A DNA stretch of 64,000 nt from Kitasatospora herbaricolor. Its GTDB lineage: Bacteria; Actinomycetota; Actinomycetes; Streptomycetales; Streptomycetaceae. Positions 1 to 9,166 of the stretch are shown piece by piece. Made by a program: the position numbers and the translations under genes. Where the stretch lies: NCBI RefSeq assembly GCF_030813695.1, contig NZ_JAUSVA010000002.1, forward strand, positions 1,674,001 to 1,738,000. Direction: 5' to 3'. Each line of letters starts with the position of its first letter. The stretch's first letter is position 1. A model generated the notes under the pieces. The model saw only the letters and a list, made by a program, of their open reading frames with translations, was not told the origin of the DNA and searched no databases.

Positions 1-264
1 TACGAGGAGGTGCTCGCCGAGCACCGCGGTGCGGGCACGGGCACGGCTGTGGGTGCGGGCACGGTCAACGGGACGGGCACGGGCCTCGCCGTCGGCGCCG
101 GGGCCGTGCCGGCCCCCGCCGCGGAGGTGCCGGCCCCGGCCGGCCCGCTCCCGGCCGCACCGGCCGACCTGCCCGACCTGCCCGACCTGCCCGACCTGCC
201 CGCGGCGGCGGGCGAGGGCGCGACCGCCCCGGCGCCGGTGATCGTCCAGGGGCAGCCGGCATGA
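1..264 (+). CDS. C-terminal end of a truncated upstream gene, possibly a glycosyltransferase
   Basis: The reading frame is open from the first base and ends at a TGA that overlaps the ATG of the next gene (ATGA at 261-264), so this is the 3' end of a gene whose start lies outside the window. Only about 87 residues are visible. The first residues (YEEVLAEH) look like the final helix of a GT4/GT1 glycosyltransferase, followed by a Gly/Thr- and Pro/Ala-rich low-complexity tail with a repeated DLP motif. Translational coupling to a GT4 gene supports a shared pathway, but the family call is an inference from context. Confidence 0.5.
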   Translation, partial: YEEVLAEHRGAGTGTAVGAGTVNGTGTGLAVGAGAVPAPAAEVPAPAGPLPAAPADLPDLPDLPDLPAAAGEGATAPAPVIVQGQPA

Positions 265-1502
265 ACACCCCGCTGCGGATCGTCCGGCTGGCCAACTTCG
301 TCACGCCGGTCTCCGGGGGCCTGCGCACCGCGCTGCGCCACCTCGGCGCCGGCTACCTGGCCGCCGGCCACGAGCCGGTGCTGATCGTGCCCGGCCCACG
401 GCGGCGGGAGGAGCACACCGAGCAGGGCCTGGTGATCACGCTGCCCGGGCCGGTGCTCCCGGGCAGCGGCGGCTACCGGGTGCTGACCGACCGGCGGGCC
501 GTCGGCCGGGCCTTGACCTCGCTGGCGCCGGACCGGCTGGAGGTGTCGGACCGCACCACGCTGCGCTGGACCGGCGCCTGGGCGCGGCGCGCCGGGGTCC
601 GCTCGGCGATGGTCTCGCACGAGAGCGCGACCGGCCTGCTGGGGACGTGGGGCCTCCCGGCGCCGGTCGCGCGGACCCTCGCCGACCGGCTCAACTCCCG
701 TACGGTGCGAGGCTACGACACGGTGATCTGCACCACGGACTGGGCGGCCGGCGAGTTTCGCCGGATCGGCGCCGCCCGGGTGGTGCGGGCACCCCTGGGG
801 GTGGACCTGGCCCGGCTCCACCCGGACCGCTTCACCCTGTCGCGGGAGCAGTCCAGGGCCCGGTACGCCGGTCGCGGGCAGGTGCTGCTGGTGCTCTGCT
901 CCCGGCTGTCGGCGGAGAAGCGGCCGGAGCGCGCCCTGGACGCGCTCGCGGAGCTGCGGCGGCGCGGCACGCCCGCCGTGCTGACGGTGGCCGGCACCGG
1001 ACCGCTGTTGCCGAAACTGGCCGCGCGGGCCCGCAAGCAGCGGCTGCCGGTCCGCTTCCTCGGGCATCTGAGCAGTCGGGACGCGGTCGCCGAACTGCTG
1101 GCCTGTGCCGACGTGGTGCTAGCCCCGGGCCCGGTGGAGACCTTCGGGCTGGCCGCGCTGGAGGCGCTCGCCTGCGGGACGCCGGTCGCGGTCAGCCGGC
1201 ACTCGGCGCTGCCCTCGATCGTCGGCCCGGCGGGCGCCGTCGCCGACGACAGCGGCGCGGCCTTCGCCGACGCCGTCCGGGAGGTGCTCGACCGGCCGGA
1301 GCACGAGCGGCGGGCCGTCGCCCGGGCCCGGGCCGAGGAGTACGGCTGGCCGGCCGCCGTCGCCGGCTTCCTCGCGGCGCACGGGACCGGCGAGGTCGGC
1401 GAGGCCGGAGCAGTCCGGGCGGCGGGTGATCCGGGCGCCGGAACGACGGCCGGCGGGCCGGGCGCCGCAACGGGGGTCGGGGCGGCCGGGGGGCCGCGAT
1501 GA
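261..1502 (+). CDS. GT4-family glycosyltransferase
   Basis: The 413-residue protein has the two Rossmann-type halves of GT-B enzymes. The N-terminal half has a Gly-rich acceptor loop (PVSGGLRTAL, near residue 18). The C-terminal half has the sugar-nucleotide region with LSAEKRPERALDAL and the EX7E signature in ETFGLAALEAL, which grips the donor phosphate. GT4 enzymes transfer a sugar from a nucleotide donor to a lipid or sugar acceptor; the donor and acceptor are not readable here. The gene overlaps its neighbours by ATGA on both sides, so it belongs to one operon with the upstream partial gene and the SGNH hydrolase. The last 40 residues are Gly/Ala-rich and probably disordered. Confidence 0.88.
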   Translation: MNTPLRIVRLANFVTPVSGGLRTALRHLGAGYLAAGHEPVLIVPGPRRREEHTEQGLVITLPGPVLPGSGGYRVLTDRRAVGRALTSLAPDRLEVSDRTTLRWTGAWARRAGVRSAMVSHESATGLLGTWGLPAPVARTLADRLNSRTVRGYDTVICTTDWAAGEFRRIGAARVVRAPLGVDLARLHPDRFTLSREQSRARYAGRGQVLLVLCSRLSAEKRPERALDALAELRRRGTPAVLTVAGTGPLLPKLAARARKQRLPVRFLGHLSSRDAVAELLACADVVLAPGPVETFGLAALEALACGTPVAVSRHSALPSIVGPAGAVADDSGAAFADAVREVLDRPEHERRAVARARAEEYGWPAAVAGFLAAHGTGEVGEAGAVRAAGDPGAGTTAGGPGAATGVGAAGGPR

Positions 1503-2473
1503 ACCCCGGACGGAGGGTCGCCGTCCGGGAGCCGGAGCCACGGCGGTCGGAGCCGGGGCGGTCGGATCCGGGGAGGCCGGAGCCGGGGAGGCCGGGCCTG
1601 GTGGCGGTGCCGCACGACCGGCGCCCGGCCGCGGTGCCGCGGACCGCGCCGCTGCGGTTCGCCGCCCTCGGGGACTCCCTCACCGAGGGTGTGGGGGACC
1701 CGGTCCCGGGCGGCTGGCGCGGCTGGGCCGCCCTGCTGGCGGGTTCGCTCGCCGAGGCCCCGGACGGTGTCGAGTTCCACAACCTGGCCCGTAGCGGCGC
1801 GCTCAGCCACGACCTGACGGGGGCGCAGCTGCCCGCCGCGCTGGCGCTGCGCCCGCAGCTTGCCGCCGTCCTGGTCGGCGGGAACGACACCCTGCGGACG
1901 GGTTTCGACATCCGGCACACCGCCCGGGAGCTGGACACCGCGCTGGGCGCGCTGGCCGGGGAGGGCAGCCGGCTGCTGACCGCCTGCCTGCCCGATCCGG
2001 GGGCCCTGCTCCGGCTGCCGGGCCCGCTGGCCCGCCCGCTGGCCCGGCGGATGCGGGCGGTGAACACCGTGGTGCACGCGTTGTCGGCGCGTCACCGGGC
2101 CGTCCACCTGCACCTCGCCGAGCTGCCGTGGACGGCCGAACGGGACCTGCTGAGCGTGGACCGCCTGCATCCGAGCGCGGCCGGCCACCAGCTGATCGCG
2201 CATGGCTTCCACGCCCGGCTCGCCGAGGCGGGCCACCGGCTGGGCCCGCCCCCCGCAGCCGCTCCCGCCGGGGCGGGGCCGGGCCGGGCGGCGGACTTCT
2301 GGTGGATGGCCACCCGGGGCACCAGCTGGGTCGCCGAGCGCAGCACCGACCTGCTCCCCGGACTGGTCGGGCTGGCCGTGACCGAGGCGCGGGGGCGGCT
2401 GCGGGGCGCGACCGCGAGGCTGGACGAGCAGATGGCCGGGGCGGCCTCGGCGGCCCTGGCGGGACTGCCGTGA
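1499..2473 (+). CDS. SGNH/GDSL-family hydrolase
   Basis: The protein has 324 residues. Block I is ALGDSLTEGVG near residue 58, with the nucleophilic Ser; block III is VGGNDT with the oxyanion Asn; block V is DRLHPSAAGH with the Asp-x-x-His pair. This is a complete SGNH catalytic set, so an esterase, acyl-esterase or phospholipase-like activity is expected. The annotated start overlaps the glycosyltransferase stop (ATGA). The first 45 residues are Arg/Pro-rich repeats without fold, so translation might also begin further in. No signal peptide is visible. A plausible role is removing an acyl group from the product of the two neighbouring glycosyltransferases, which is inference. Confidence 0.87.
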   Translation: MNPGRRVAVREPEPRRSEPGRSDPGRPEPGRPGLVAVPHDRRPAAVPRTAPLRFAALGDSLTEGVGDPVPGGWRGWAALLAGSLAEAPDGVEFHNLARSGALSHDLTGAQLPAALALRPQLAAVLVGGNDTLRTGFDIRHTARELDTALGALAGEGSRLLTACLPDPGALLRLPGPLARPLARRMRAVNTVVHALSARHRAVHLHLAELPWTAERDLLSVDRLHPSAAGHQLIAHGFHARLAEAGHRLGPPPAAAPAGAGPGRAADFWWMATRGTSWVAERSTDLLPGLVGLAVTEARGRLRGATARLDEQMAGAASAALAGLP

Positions 2474-2499
2474 CGGACGGGCCCTGGACCCGGCGCGGA

Positions 2500-2561
2500 G
2501 GTCCGGGACGGGTCCGGGACGGGTCCGGGACGGGTCCGGGACGGGTCCGGGACGGGTCCGG
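2500..2561 (+). repeat. 11-bp tandem repeat, about 5.6 copies
   Basis: Five identical units of GGTCCGGGACG plus a partial sixth lie directly after the SGNH hydrolase stop codon. They are followed by a less regular GGCGGACGGC-type repeat to about 2630. They sit in the 260-bp gap before the DUF6188-like gene and are probably a variable minisatellite without coding role. Confidence 0.85.
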
Positions 2562-2733
2562 CAAGGGCGGACGGCGCGCGGCGGGCGGCGGACGGCGGGC
2601 GGCGGACGGCGGGCGGGCTGCGGTCGGGCTGCGGCCGGGGGCCGGCCCGGGCCGCCGGCCGCGGGGTTTCCGGGTTGGCCGGTCTGCGCCCGCCGGGCGG
2701 GGCGTAGGGGCGCGGCTGGTCCACACTGGGGTC

Positions 2734-3123
2734 ATGCAGAACTTGATCGCGAACGTCCTGGCCGGCCACCGGGTGGAATCGGTCAAGGGCGGGTTCCAGC
2801 TGGACATCACGCTCGACGGGCCGGTCACCGTGCGGGTGGAGAACGAGTTCCGCCTCGCCGGGCCCTCCGAGGTGGAGCACTTCTACCCGGATCTCACCTT
2901 CGAGCCCTCCGAGGCGCTGCTGGAGCTGGTCGGGCACAGCGTCGGCGCGGCGCTGGTGACCATGGCCGGGGGCCTGGAACTGGCCTTCGACTCGGGCCAC
3001 ACGCTGTCCGTCCCGCCGGATGCCCGCCGGGCTCCCTGGAGCGTGTTCACGCCGCACGGCGCTGTCTGCACCGCGCTGGAGGGCGGCGAGGTGGTGTGGG
3101 CGACGGCCGGTCCGACGGCCTGA
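2734..3123 (+). CDS. DUF6188-like small protein
   Basis: The 129-residue protein starts at the ATG at 2734; the frame upstream runs through GC-rich repeats and is not credible as protein. It is predicted to be a small beta-rich soluble fold and ends with a WSVFTPHGAVCTALEGGEVVWA segment typical of the DUF6188 family of actinobacterial proteins. No enzymatic motif, signal peptide or membrane segment is visible. It stands alone between the glycosyltransferase operon and the deacetylase. Family function is unknown. Confidence 0.72.
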   Translation: MQNLIANVLAGHRVESVKGGFQLDITLDGPVTVRVENEFRLAGPSEVEHFYPDLTFEPSEALLELVGHSVGAALVTMAGGLELAFDSGHTLSVPPDARRAPWSVFTPHGAVCTALEGGEVVWATAGPTA

Positions 3124-3247
3124 CGACCCCGACGGCCTGACGACGGGGCCGGGGGCGGAGTGCCCGAGCGGGGTGCCCTGTTCGGCGGACGGCCGGTCGG
3201 GTGACGGCGGGATTGGCCGTACCGCGGCGTGGGGGATCAGTGGACGC

Positions 3248-4231
3248 ATGCGGCATTCTTCATATTATCGGCCCCGTCCGAGTGTCAGATCCTCCTCCCG
3301 CACGGCCGTGCTGCTCTGCCTGTCGACCGTGATAGCCGGGTGCACCGGCCAGATCACGCCCCCGCGGGCGGCCGCCCCACGCTCCCCCGCCGGGCCGCAG
3401 TCGCCCGGCGGCACCGCCGACCGGGTCGCCCTGCCGCCCGCCGCACCGGCCGTCCTGCCCGGTGCCGCGCGCAGCCAGGAACGGAACAGCGCCGACGCGG
3501 CGGCCCTGCGCGAGGCCACCGCCCGGCAAGCCCTGGCGACCGTCCGCGCCTGGGGGCTCGACGCCCCGCCGATCCCCGCGCCGGAACCGCCCGCCACCGC
3601 CCCCGAACTGCGGGCCGTCCAGGGCGTGACCCTCCGCCCGGGGCTGCCGCCGGTGGTGGCCCGGGTCCCGACGGACGAGAAGGTCGTCTTCCTGACCGTG
3701 GACGACGGCGCCGAGAAGGACCCGGAGTTCGCCCGGATGACCCGTGAACTCGACGTCCCCTTCACCGCCTTCGTCAGCGGATACCTGGCCCGCCCGGACT
3801 ACGGCTACTTCCGTGGCCTGGCGGAGCAGGGCGACAGCATCCAGAACCACACGATCAACCACCGCGACCTGCGGAAACTGACGTACGAGCAGCAGCGTCA
3901 GGAGATCTGCGGGCAGCAGGACGAGACCGAGCGCGAGATCGGCACCCGCCCCAGGCTCTTCCGGCCGCCGTACGGCGAGTACAACGAGGACACCCTGAAG
4001 GCCGCCGCCTCCTGCGGCATCGAGGCCGCCGCGCTGTGGAACGAGGAGGCGTTCGCGGACCACATGGAGTGGCGGTACGCCGACCAGCGGCTGCACCCGG
4101 GCGACATCATCCTGACCCACTTCCGCGGCCCCTCGCTCTGGAAGGGCACCATGCCCGACATGCTGCGCCAGGTGCTCAACACGGTGACCGCCCAGGGCTA
4201 CGCGCTGGGCCGGCTGGAGGACTACCTCTAG
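3248..4231 (+). CDS. Polysaccharide deacetylase lipoprotein (NodB domain, CE4)
   Basis: The 327-residue protein has a basic N-terminus, a hydrophobic stretch and a lipobox (VIAGC near residue 30), so it is probably lipid-anchored outside the membrane. After a Pro/Ala-rich linker comes the NodB domain: motif 1 TVDDGAEKD (catalytic Asp and metal Asp), motif 2 NHTINHRDL (two metal His), motif 3 RPRLFRPPYGEYN, and motif 5 DIILTHF. These enzymes remove N-acetyl or O-acetyl groups from peptidoglycan or chitin-like glycans. The ATG at 3248 gives the signal peptide; the longer open frame upstream is an artefact of GC bias. It is convergent with the membrane protein downstream. Confidence 0.9.
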   Translation: MRHSSYYRPRPSVRSSSRTAVLLCLSTVIAGCTGQITPPRAAAPRSPAGPQSPGGTADRVALPPAAPAVLPGAARSQERNSADAAALREATARQALATVRAWGLDAPPIPAPEPPATAPELRAVQGVTLRPGLPPVVARVPTDEKVVFLTVDDGAEKDPEFARMTRELDVPFTAFVSGYLARPDYGYFRGLAEQGDSIQNHTINHRDLRKLTYEQQRQEICGQQDETEREIGTRPRLFRPPYGEYNEDTLKAAASCGIEAAALWNEEAFADHMEWRYADQRLHPGDIILTHFRGPSLWKGTMPDMLRQVLNTVTAQGYALGRLEDYL

Positions 4232-4282
4232 TGCCTACCGGGCCGGCCACCGGCGGGGCGGGCGGCCTTCGGCCGGCCGGGT

Positions 4283-6001
4283 TCAGGCGGCCGGGCAGCG
4301 GTTGCCGCGCGGCAGCCCGTACCGGCCGGCCACCCGGTAGGTGCCCGGGCCCGGTGCGTGCAGCACCGTCCACTCGCCGGCCCGGGCCAGGCAGCCGCGG
4401 CCGCCGCCGTCCGGGCCCACCACGCCCAGCCAGGGCGACCAGGGGACGCGCAGCAGCACCGGGCCGGCGCCCGCGACGTCCACCGTCAGGGCGGCGGGCC
4501 CGGCCTCCCGCACCGTCCCGGGCGGATCGGCCAGCGGCGCGCTGCCGGCCACCCGGAACAGCCGCCACCGGTCGTCCTGCCAGACCGGGCTGAGCCACGG
4601 GTGCCCGGCCGCCACGATCCGGGCCTCGTCGACCGCCGCGTCGTCCGGCGGGTCCACCGGCAGCACCACGTAGCCGACGCCCCAGTGCCGGAGCCAGTCG
4701 TGGTAGGCGTCCGCGCTCAGGGTGCCGGTGTAGAACAGCGGGTTGCGGGCGACGTCCGCCTGCCGGTTCCAGCCCCGGGCGAGGTTGACGTACGGGGCGA
4801 AGCCCGAGGCCTCCAGATGGGTGCGGAGCGGGACCACCTCCACCCGGCCCCGGTCGGCGCCGATCCGGCGCAGCTCGGCGATCAGCGGTGCGGTGTCCCG
4901 GGCCGTCGCGGACACCGGTACGGAGGTGGCGAGGTCCCCGGCGGGCTTGCCGAGCTGCCAGCCCGCGACCGCGAGGAAGGCCGCGCCCGCGGCGAGGGCC
5001 CGGCGGGGCGCACCGGTGGGGCCGGGCCCGGCGCCGAGCGCCGCCGGGCTCCCCAGGGCGGCGGCCAGCAGGGCCGTCCCGGCGAAGAGCAGCGTCAGCC
5101 GCTCCACGTTGCTGCCGACCGGCGAGGGAACCACCCAGGTGAGGGCCACGCCGGCCGCGTACACCAGCGCGCCCGCGCGGACGGTCCGCCACTGCGGCGG
5201 TGCGCACAGCCGCACCGCCGCCGCCGAGGCGACCAGCACCACCGCGACGTACCAGTCGAAGGGCTGCTCCCCCTCGAAGGGGAAGAGCAGCGCGCTCGCC
5301 ACCAGCACCGCGGCCGGCCCGGCGGCGAGCAGGCAGGCGTCCCGGCGGCGGCCGGTGAGCAGCAGCGCGGCGGCGACCACCCCGAGGAACAGGCCTGCCA
5401 GCGGGCTTCCCATGGTCGCGGCCGTCGCGAGCGCGAGGACGGCCGCGGCCCGGACCGCCGGACGGCGGGCGACCGGCCCGGCGCCGGGCGCCGCCGGAGC
5501 CGCGAGGTCCTGGGCCGGGAGGAGCAGGGCGAGGGCCGCCAGCCCGAAGGCCACGCCGATCGCGAAGGTGACCCGGCCCGAAGCGACGTTGCACCAGAGC
5601 GCCACCGCCGTCCAGAGCGCCGGGAGCAGCGGCCGGGCCACCTGCGGGCGGATCAGCAGCCGGGCGGTGATCGCCGCCGACACCGTGCCGGCGAGCACAC
5701 CCGCGGTACGGACGCCCAGCCAGCCCATCAGGTACGGCGAGACCATGCTGTACGAGGCGGTGTGCATCCCGCCGTACCAGGAGAGGTTGTACGCCGCGGC
5801 GGGATGCTGCCGGGTGAAGTCCGTCCAGGCGTACTGGGCCGCCAGGTCGCCGGCGTCGTTGGCCAGGAAGAGCGCCCAGATCCCGTGCAGCAGGAGGGCG
5901 AGCGCGGTGGCCGCGACCACCGGGTGGCGCCACGCCGCCGCGACCGGGGCGGGCCGGCAACGCCCGAGGACGGCGGGACCGGCGGGGCCCGTGACGCTCA
6001 T
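4283..6001 (-). CDS. Large polytopic membrane protein with extracytoplasmic C-terminal domain
   Basis: The 572-residue protein starts at the ATG at 6001 behind a GAGAGGA ribosome-binding site. The first two thirds contain about ten hydrophobic segments. A first long loop carries NDAGDLAAQYAWTDF and YNLSWYGGMHTASYS. The last third is soluble, with VPWSPWLGV and a beta-rich region. The architecture (acidic first loop, many helices, soluble C-terminal domain) recalls GT-C glycosyltransferases, but I cannot identify a firm family. Some annotation pipelines label this kind of protein MFS transporter; nothing in it supports that. Function unknown. Confidence 0.75.
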   Translation of the reverse strand: MSVTGPAGPAVLGRCRPAPVAAAWRHPVVAATALALLLHGIWALFLANDAGDLAAQYAWTDFTRQHPAAAYNLSWYGGMHTASYSMVSPYLMGWLGVRTAGVLAGTVSAAITARLLIRPQVARPLLPALWTAVALWCNVASGRVTFAIGVAFGLAALALLLPAQDLAAPAAPGAGPVARRPAVRAAAVLALATAATMGSPLAGLFLGVVAAALLLTGRRRDACLLAAGPAAVLVASALLFPFEGEQPFDWYVAVVLVASAAAVRLCAPPQWRTVRAGALVYAAGVALTWVVPSPVGSNVERLTLLFAGTALLAAALGSPAALGAGPGPTGAPRRALAAGAAFLAVAGWQLGKPAGDLATSVPVSATARDTAPLIAELRRIGADRGRVEVVPLRTHLEASGFAPYVNLARGWNRQADVARNPLFYTGTLSADAYHDWLRHWGVGYVVLPVDPPDDAAVDEARIVAAGHPWLSPVWQDDRWRLFRVAGSAPLADPPGTVREAGPAALTVDVAGAGPVLLRVPWSPWLGVVGPDGGGRGCLARAGEWTVLHAPGPGTYRVAGRYGLPRGNRCPAA

Positions 6002-6183
6002 CTGGGTCCTCTCCGTGCGTGCCGGGACCACCAGAGATAGCAGACCGCGGGCCCCGCGCCGCCGGGGCGCACCGCCCGGCGGCGGGCCGGGCGCCGGATG
6101 CCCCCGGATGCGCGGGAGGCGGACCGTGGGCGCGTGCCGTCAGCGGTGCGCCCGCGGCGGGACGCGCGCCGGCTGTTCCTCCG

Positions 6184-7512
6184 TCACGTGCCCTCCCCCG
6201 GGCGCTCCAAGGCCGCCCGCTCCCCGGCCCGAACCGCCTCGCCCGGAACCGCCGCGTCCGGGGGCTCCCCGGCCGGCAGGCGCAGTTCGGCCACCGCCCC
6301 GCCCTCCGGGTGGTTGCCGAGCAGCAGCTGCACGCCGATCGCCTCGGCGTGCCCCTGCGCGATGGTGAGACCCAGGCCGTGGCCGTTGCCGCGCTCGCGC
6401 GCCCCCGTACGGAAGCGCTGCGGGCCGTCCCGCAGCACGTCGTCGGGGTAGCCCGGGCCGTGGTCGCGGATGCGGACGGTCGTCCCCGCCACCCGGACCT
6501 CGACCGGCGGGAGGCCGTGCCGGTGGGCGTTGGCCAGCAGGTTGGAGACGATCCGGTCGAGCCGGCGGGGGTCGGTGGTGACCGGGGCGTCGCCGTCGAT
6601 CCGCAGCAGAACCGCGGGGCCGGCCGAGGTGATGCCGGTGAGCAGCGGCCCCAGCGGCAGGACGGACAGGTCGGCCGGTTCCGCCCGGGCGTCCAGTCGC
6701 GAGACCTCCAGCAGATCCTCCGTCAGGCCGCACAGGAAGCGGACCCGGTCCCGGACCAGTTCGGTGGGGCGGCCCGGCGGCAGCAGTTCGGCGGCCGTCA
6801 GCAGTCCGGTCAGCGGGGTGCGCAGCTCGTGCGCCACGTCGGCGGTGAACCGCTGCTCGCCGGCCAGCCGGCCGCGGAGCACCGACGACATCGAGTCGAC
6901 GGCGGCGGCCAGGTCGGCGACCTCGTCGCGGGGGCCGCCCAACGGGCCGATCCGGGCGGCCAGGTCGCCCCGGGCGATGGTCCGGGCGGTCCGGGCCGCG
7001 GTGCGCAGCCGGCTGCTGATCCGGTCGGCGGCGAACACGCCGGCGAGCACGGTGACGGCGACCGCGAGGGCGGCGGAGAGCAGGATCGTCCGGTCCAGTT
7101 CGGCGACGGCCCGTTCGTCCTCCCGGTAGTCGACGCGGACGGAGAACACCTTCCCGCCGCTGCCGGCGGCGGCCCACATCGCGGTGCCGTGCGGACCCGG
7201 CCCGAACATCGAGCCCTCGTGGCCCTGCACGGCCAGCCGGCGCAGCTCCTCGGGGAGGCCGGTGGCGGTGGGGAGGCCGGTGACGGGCGGCGGGGCCCCG
7301 GCCGCGGCCTCCTCGACGGCGGCGGTCTGCCCCACCACCACTCCCGTCCCGGAGTAGGCGGTGAGCAACGAGTCCAGGGCCGCCTCGGCGGACCTCCGGG
7401 CCTGGTCGGTGTGCTGCCGGACGGAGGCCTGGTGAACCAGCAGCCCGAGGGTGAGCGCGACCAGGAAGGACACCACGGCGACCGTGACGGCGATCTGCCG
7501 GCGGAGGTTCAC
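6184..7512 (-). CDS. cseC: Sensor histidine kinase, CseC-like
   Basis: The 442-residue protein has TM1 near residues 8-27, an extracytoplasmic sensor region, TM2 near 142-162 and a HAMP linker. A HisKA box follows (DVAHELRTPLTG, His about 228), then HATPase N, G1 and G2 boxes (NLLANAHRHG, RDHGPGY, GHGLGLTIA). The GTG start overlaps the response regulator stop (GTGA at 7509-7512), so the pair is translationally coupled. In Streptomyces coelicolor CseC senses envelope stress and phosphorylates CseB. The symbol is assigned from gene order and from the strongly CseB-like partner, not from a search. Confidence 0.8.
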   Translation of the reverse strand: MNLRRQIAVTVAVVSFLVALTLGLLVHQASVRQHTDQARRSAEAALDSLLTAYSGTGVVVGQTAAVEEAAAGAPPPVTGLPTATGLPEELRRLAVQGHEGSMFGPGPHGTAMWAAAGSGGKVFSVRVDYREDERAVAELDRTILLSAALAVAVTVLAGVFAADRISSRLRTAARTARTIARGDLAARIGPLGGPRDEVADLAAAVDSMSSVLRGRLAGEQRFTADVAHELRTPLTGLLTAAELLPPGRPTELVRDRVRFLCGLTEDLLEVSRLDARAEPADLSVLPLGPLLTGITSAGPAVLLRIDGDAPVTTDPRRLDRIVSNLLANAHRHGLPPVEVRVAGTTVRIRDHGPGYPDDVLRDGPQRFRTGARERGNGHGLGLTIAQGHAEAIGVQLLLGNHPEGGAVAELRLPAGEPPDAAVPGEAVRAGERAALERPGEGT

Positions 7513-8306
7513 CGCAGGCGCCGCAGCTTGTAGCCGAAGCCGCGGATGGTCTCGATCCGCTCGGCCCCGATCTTGGCCCGCAGACGCTGGACGTGGACGT
7601 CCACCACGCGGGTGTCGGCGCCCCAGGAGTAGTCCCAGACGCGCTCCAGCAGGGTCTGGCGCTCCAGCACCACGCCGGGGGCGGCGGTGAACTCCAGCAG
7701 CAGCCGCAGTTCGGTCGGGGTGAGCGGCACCTGGCGCCCGCCCACCCGTACCTCCATCGCGTCGGTGTCGACCTCCAGGCCGTCGATCTCCCGCAGGGAA
7801 CGGGCCGGCCCGGCGGGCGTCGCCGGCCCGGGCGGCGGGCCGGCACCGGGGTCGGGACGGTGGACCGGGGCCGGGCCGGGCGGCGCCAGCGGCTGGGAGC
7901 CCAGGCCGGTGCGGCGCAGCACCGTGCGGATCCGGGCGACCAGGACGGCCGTCTCGAAGGGCTTCACGACGTAGTCGTCGGCGCCCGCCTCCAAGCCGGA
8001 GATGACGTCGATCGGCTCGGTGCGGGCCGACATCATCAGGATCGGCAGCAGGCTCTCCTCGCGGATCCGCCGGCAGAGGCCGACACCGTCGAGCAGCGGC
8101 AGCATCACGTCGAGCAGCAGCAGGTCCGGCGGCTGGGCGCGGAAGCGCTCCAGGCCCTCCAGGCCGTCGCCGGCCGTGTCGACGGGGAACCCGTAGCGCT
8201 CCAGCGCCATCTTGGTCGCCTCGCGGATCACCTCGTCGTCCTCCACCAGCAGGATCCGCGGCGCGGCGGGCGCGCCGGGGGCGGTCGTGAGCGGGCCGCC
8301 GGTCAT
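7509..8306 (-). CDS. cseB: OmpR-family response regulator, CseB-like
   Basis: The 265-residue protein has an N-terminal receiver domain (LLVEDDEVIREATKMALER, phospho-acceptor Asp about 66 in LLLLDVMLP, conserved Lys in VVKPFE). The C-terminal winged-helix domain has LTPTELRLLLEF, RVWDYSWGADTRVVDVHVQR and RGFGYKL. This wording is very close to S. coelicolor CseB as I remember it. A Pro/Gly-rich linker of about 40 residues separates the domains. The ATG overlaps the lipoprotein stop (ATGA at 8303-8306). In S. coelicolor CseB activates sigE, but no sigma gene sits in this operon, so its target must lie elsewhere or differ. Confidence 0.85.
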   Translation of the reverse strand: MTGGPLTTAPGAPAAPRILLVEDDEVIREATKMALERYGFPVDTAGDGLEGLERFRAQPPDLLLLDVMLPLLDGVGLCRRIREESLLPILMMSARTEPIDVISGLEAGADDYVVKPFETAVLVARIRTVLRRTGLGSQPLAPPGPAPVHRPDPGAGPPPGPATPAGPARSLREIDGLEVDTDAMEVRVGGRQVPLTPTELRLLLEFTAAPGVVLERQTLLERVWDYSWGADTRVVDVHVQRLRAKIGAERIETIRGFGYKLRRLR

Positions 8307-9166
8307 GAGCGCCGCACCGGGGAGGCCGACGGGGCCTGCGGGACGGGGCTGGGCGAGGCGGTGGGCCGGGCACCGGCGGCGACCGACGGCCGGGCGGCGG
8401 CGGGGCCGGAGTCCCCGCGGCCGGAACCGCCGCCCGGGGCGGGCGCGACGGTGGGCTGCGCGCTGGGCCCGACGTCCCTGAGTTCGGGGGCCGGTCCGGT
8501 GGGCAGGCAGCCAGGGACGTCGGCGGCCGGGCCGGTCGCCCGGATCTGCCGGTTGTCGAAGGCCAGCCGGACGCCGTTCCAGCGGTACGTGCTGTTGGTC
8601 TCGGTGACCTCGTTGGTCGGCTCGTGCACCAGGAGGTCCGGGCCCACGGTGTCCGCACTGAACCCGGTCAGCACCTGGAGGGCGAGCACCGGCAGCACCT
8701 GCCGCTCGCGCAGGGTGTAGACGTGCAGGTAGGCCCGCTGCCCGCCGGTGACCACGGCGGTGAGGAGTTCCTCGCGGCCGTCGCCGGTGAGGTCCCGGTA
8801 CTGGGCCGGCCGGACGGCGCAGCCCGCGCAGCCCGTCAGCGCGGTCCGCTCCTCGGACTGGACGGACGGGTCCTTGTCCAGCAGCACGGGGACGTCCACG
8901 GTGCGGATGCTCTCGCCGTCCGCGACGACGCCGGGTACCGGCGCGGGGGACGGCTGGCCGGCGGGGGACGCGGAGGGCAGCGGCGAGACGTCGGCGGCCG
9001 GCCAGAGCTGCTGGGGGCTCGGCCGGACGGTGACCGGACGGGTCTTCCCCGCGTCGTGGAGCTGCCCGGCCGAGCTGCAGCCGGCCGAGGCCGCGACGGC
9101 CAGGGCCACGAGGAGTACGCCCGCCCCCGGTGCCACGCGGCCGAGCCATGTCCTCACAGTCCTCAC
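8303..9166 (-). CDS. Putative lipoprotein, CseA-like
   Basis: The product is 287 residues from a GTG at 9166, with AAAGG about 8 nt upstream. It has a short basic N-terminus, a hydrophobic core and a lipobox (ASAGC near residue 24). The mature protein contains RDLTGDGREELLTAV, a calcium-binding or FG-GAP-like Asp loop, and a Pro/Ser/Ala-rich tail. Position directly before and overlapping cseB, together with lipid anchoring, matches CseA, the negative modulator of the SigE/CseBC envelope-stress system. Identity to CseA is inferred from synteny. A second GTG nine bases downstream is an alternative start. Confidence 0.7.
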   Translation of the reverse strand: MRTVRTWLGRVAPGAGVLLVALAVAASAGCSSAGQLHDAGKTRPVTVRPSPQQLWPAADVSPLPSASPAGQPSPAPVPGVVADGESIRTVDVPVLLDKDPSVQSEERTALTGCAGCAVRPAQYRDLTGDGREELLTAVVTGGQRAYLHVYTLRERQVLPVLALQVLTGFSADTVGPDLLVHEPTNEVTETNSTYRWNGVRLAFDNRQIRATGPAADVPGCLPTGPAPELRDVGPSAQPTVAPAPGGGSGRGDSGPAAARPSVAAGARPTASPSPVPQAPSASPVRRS

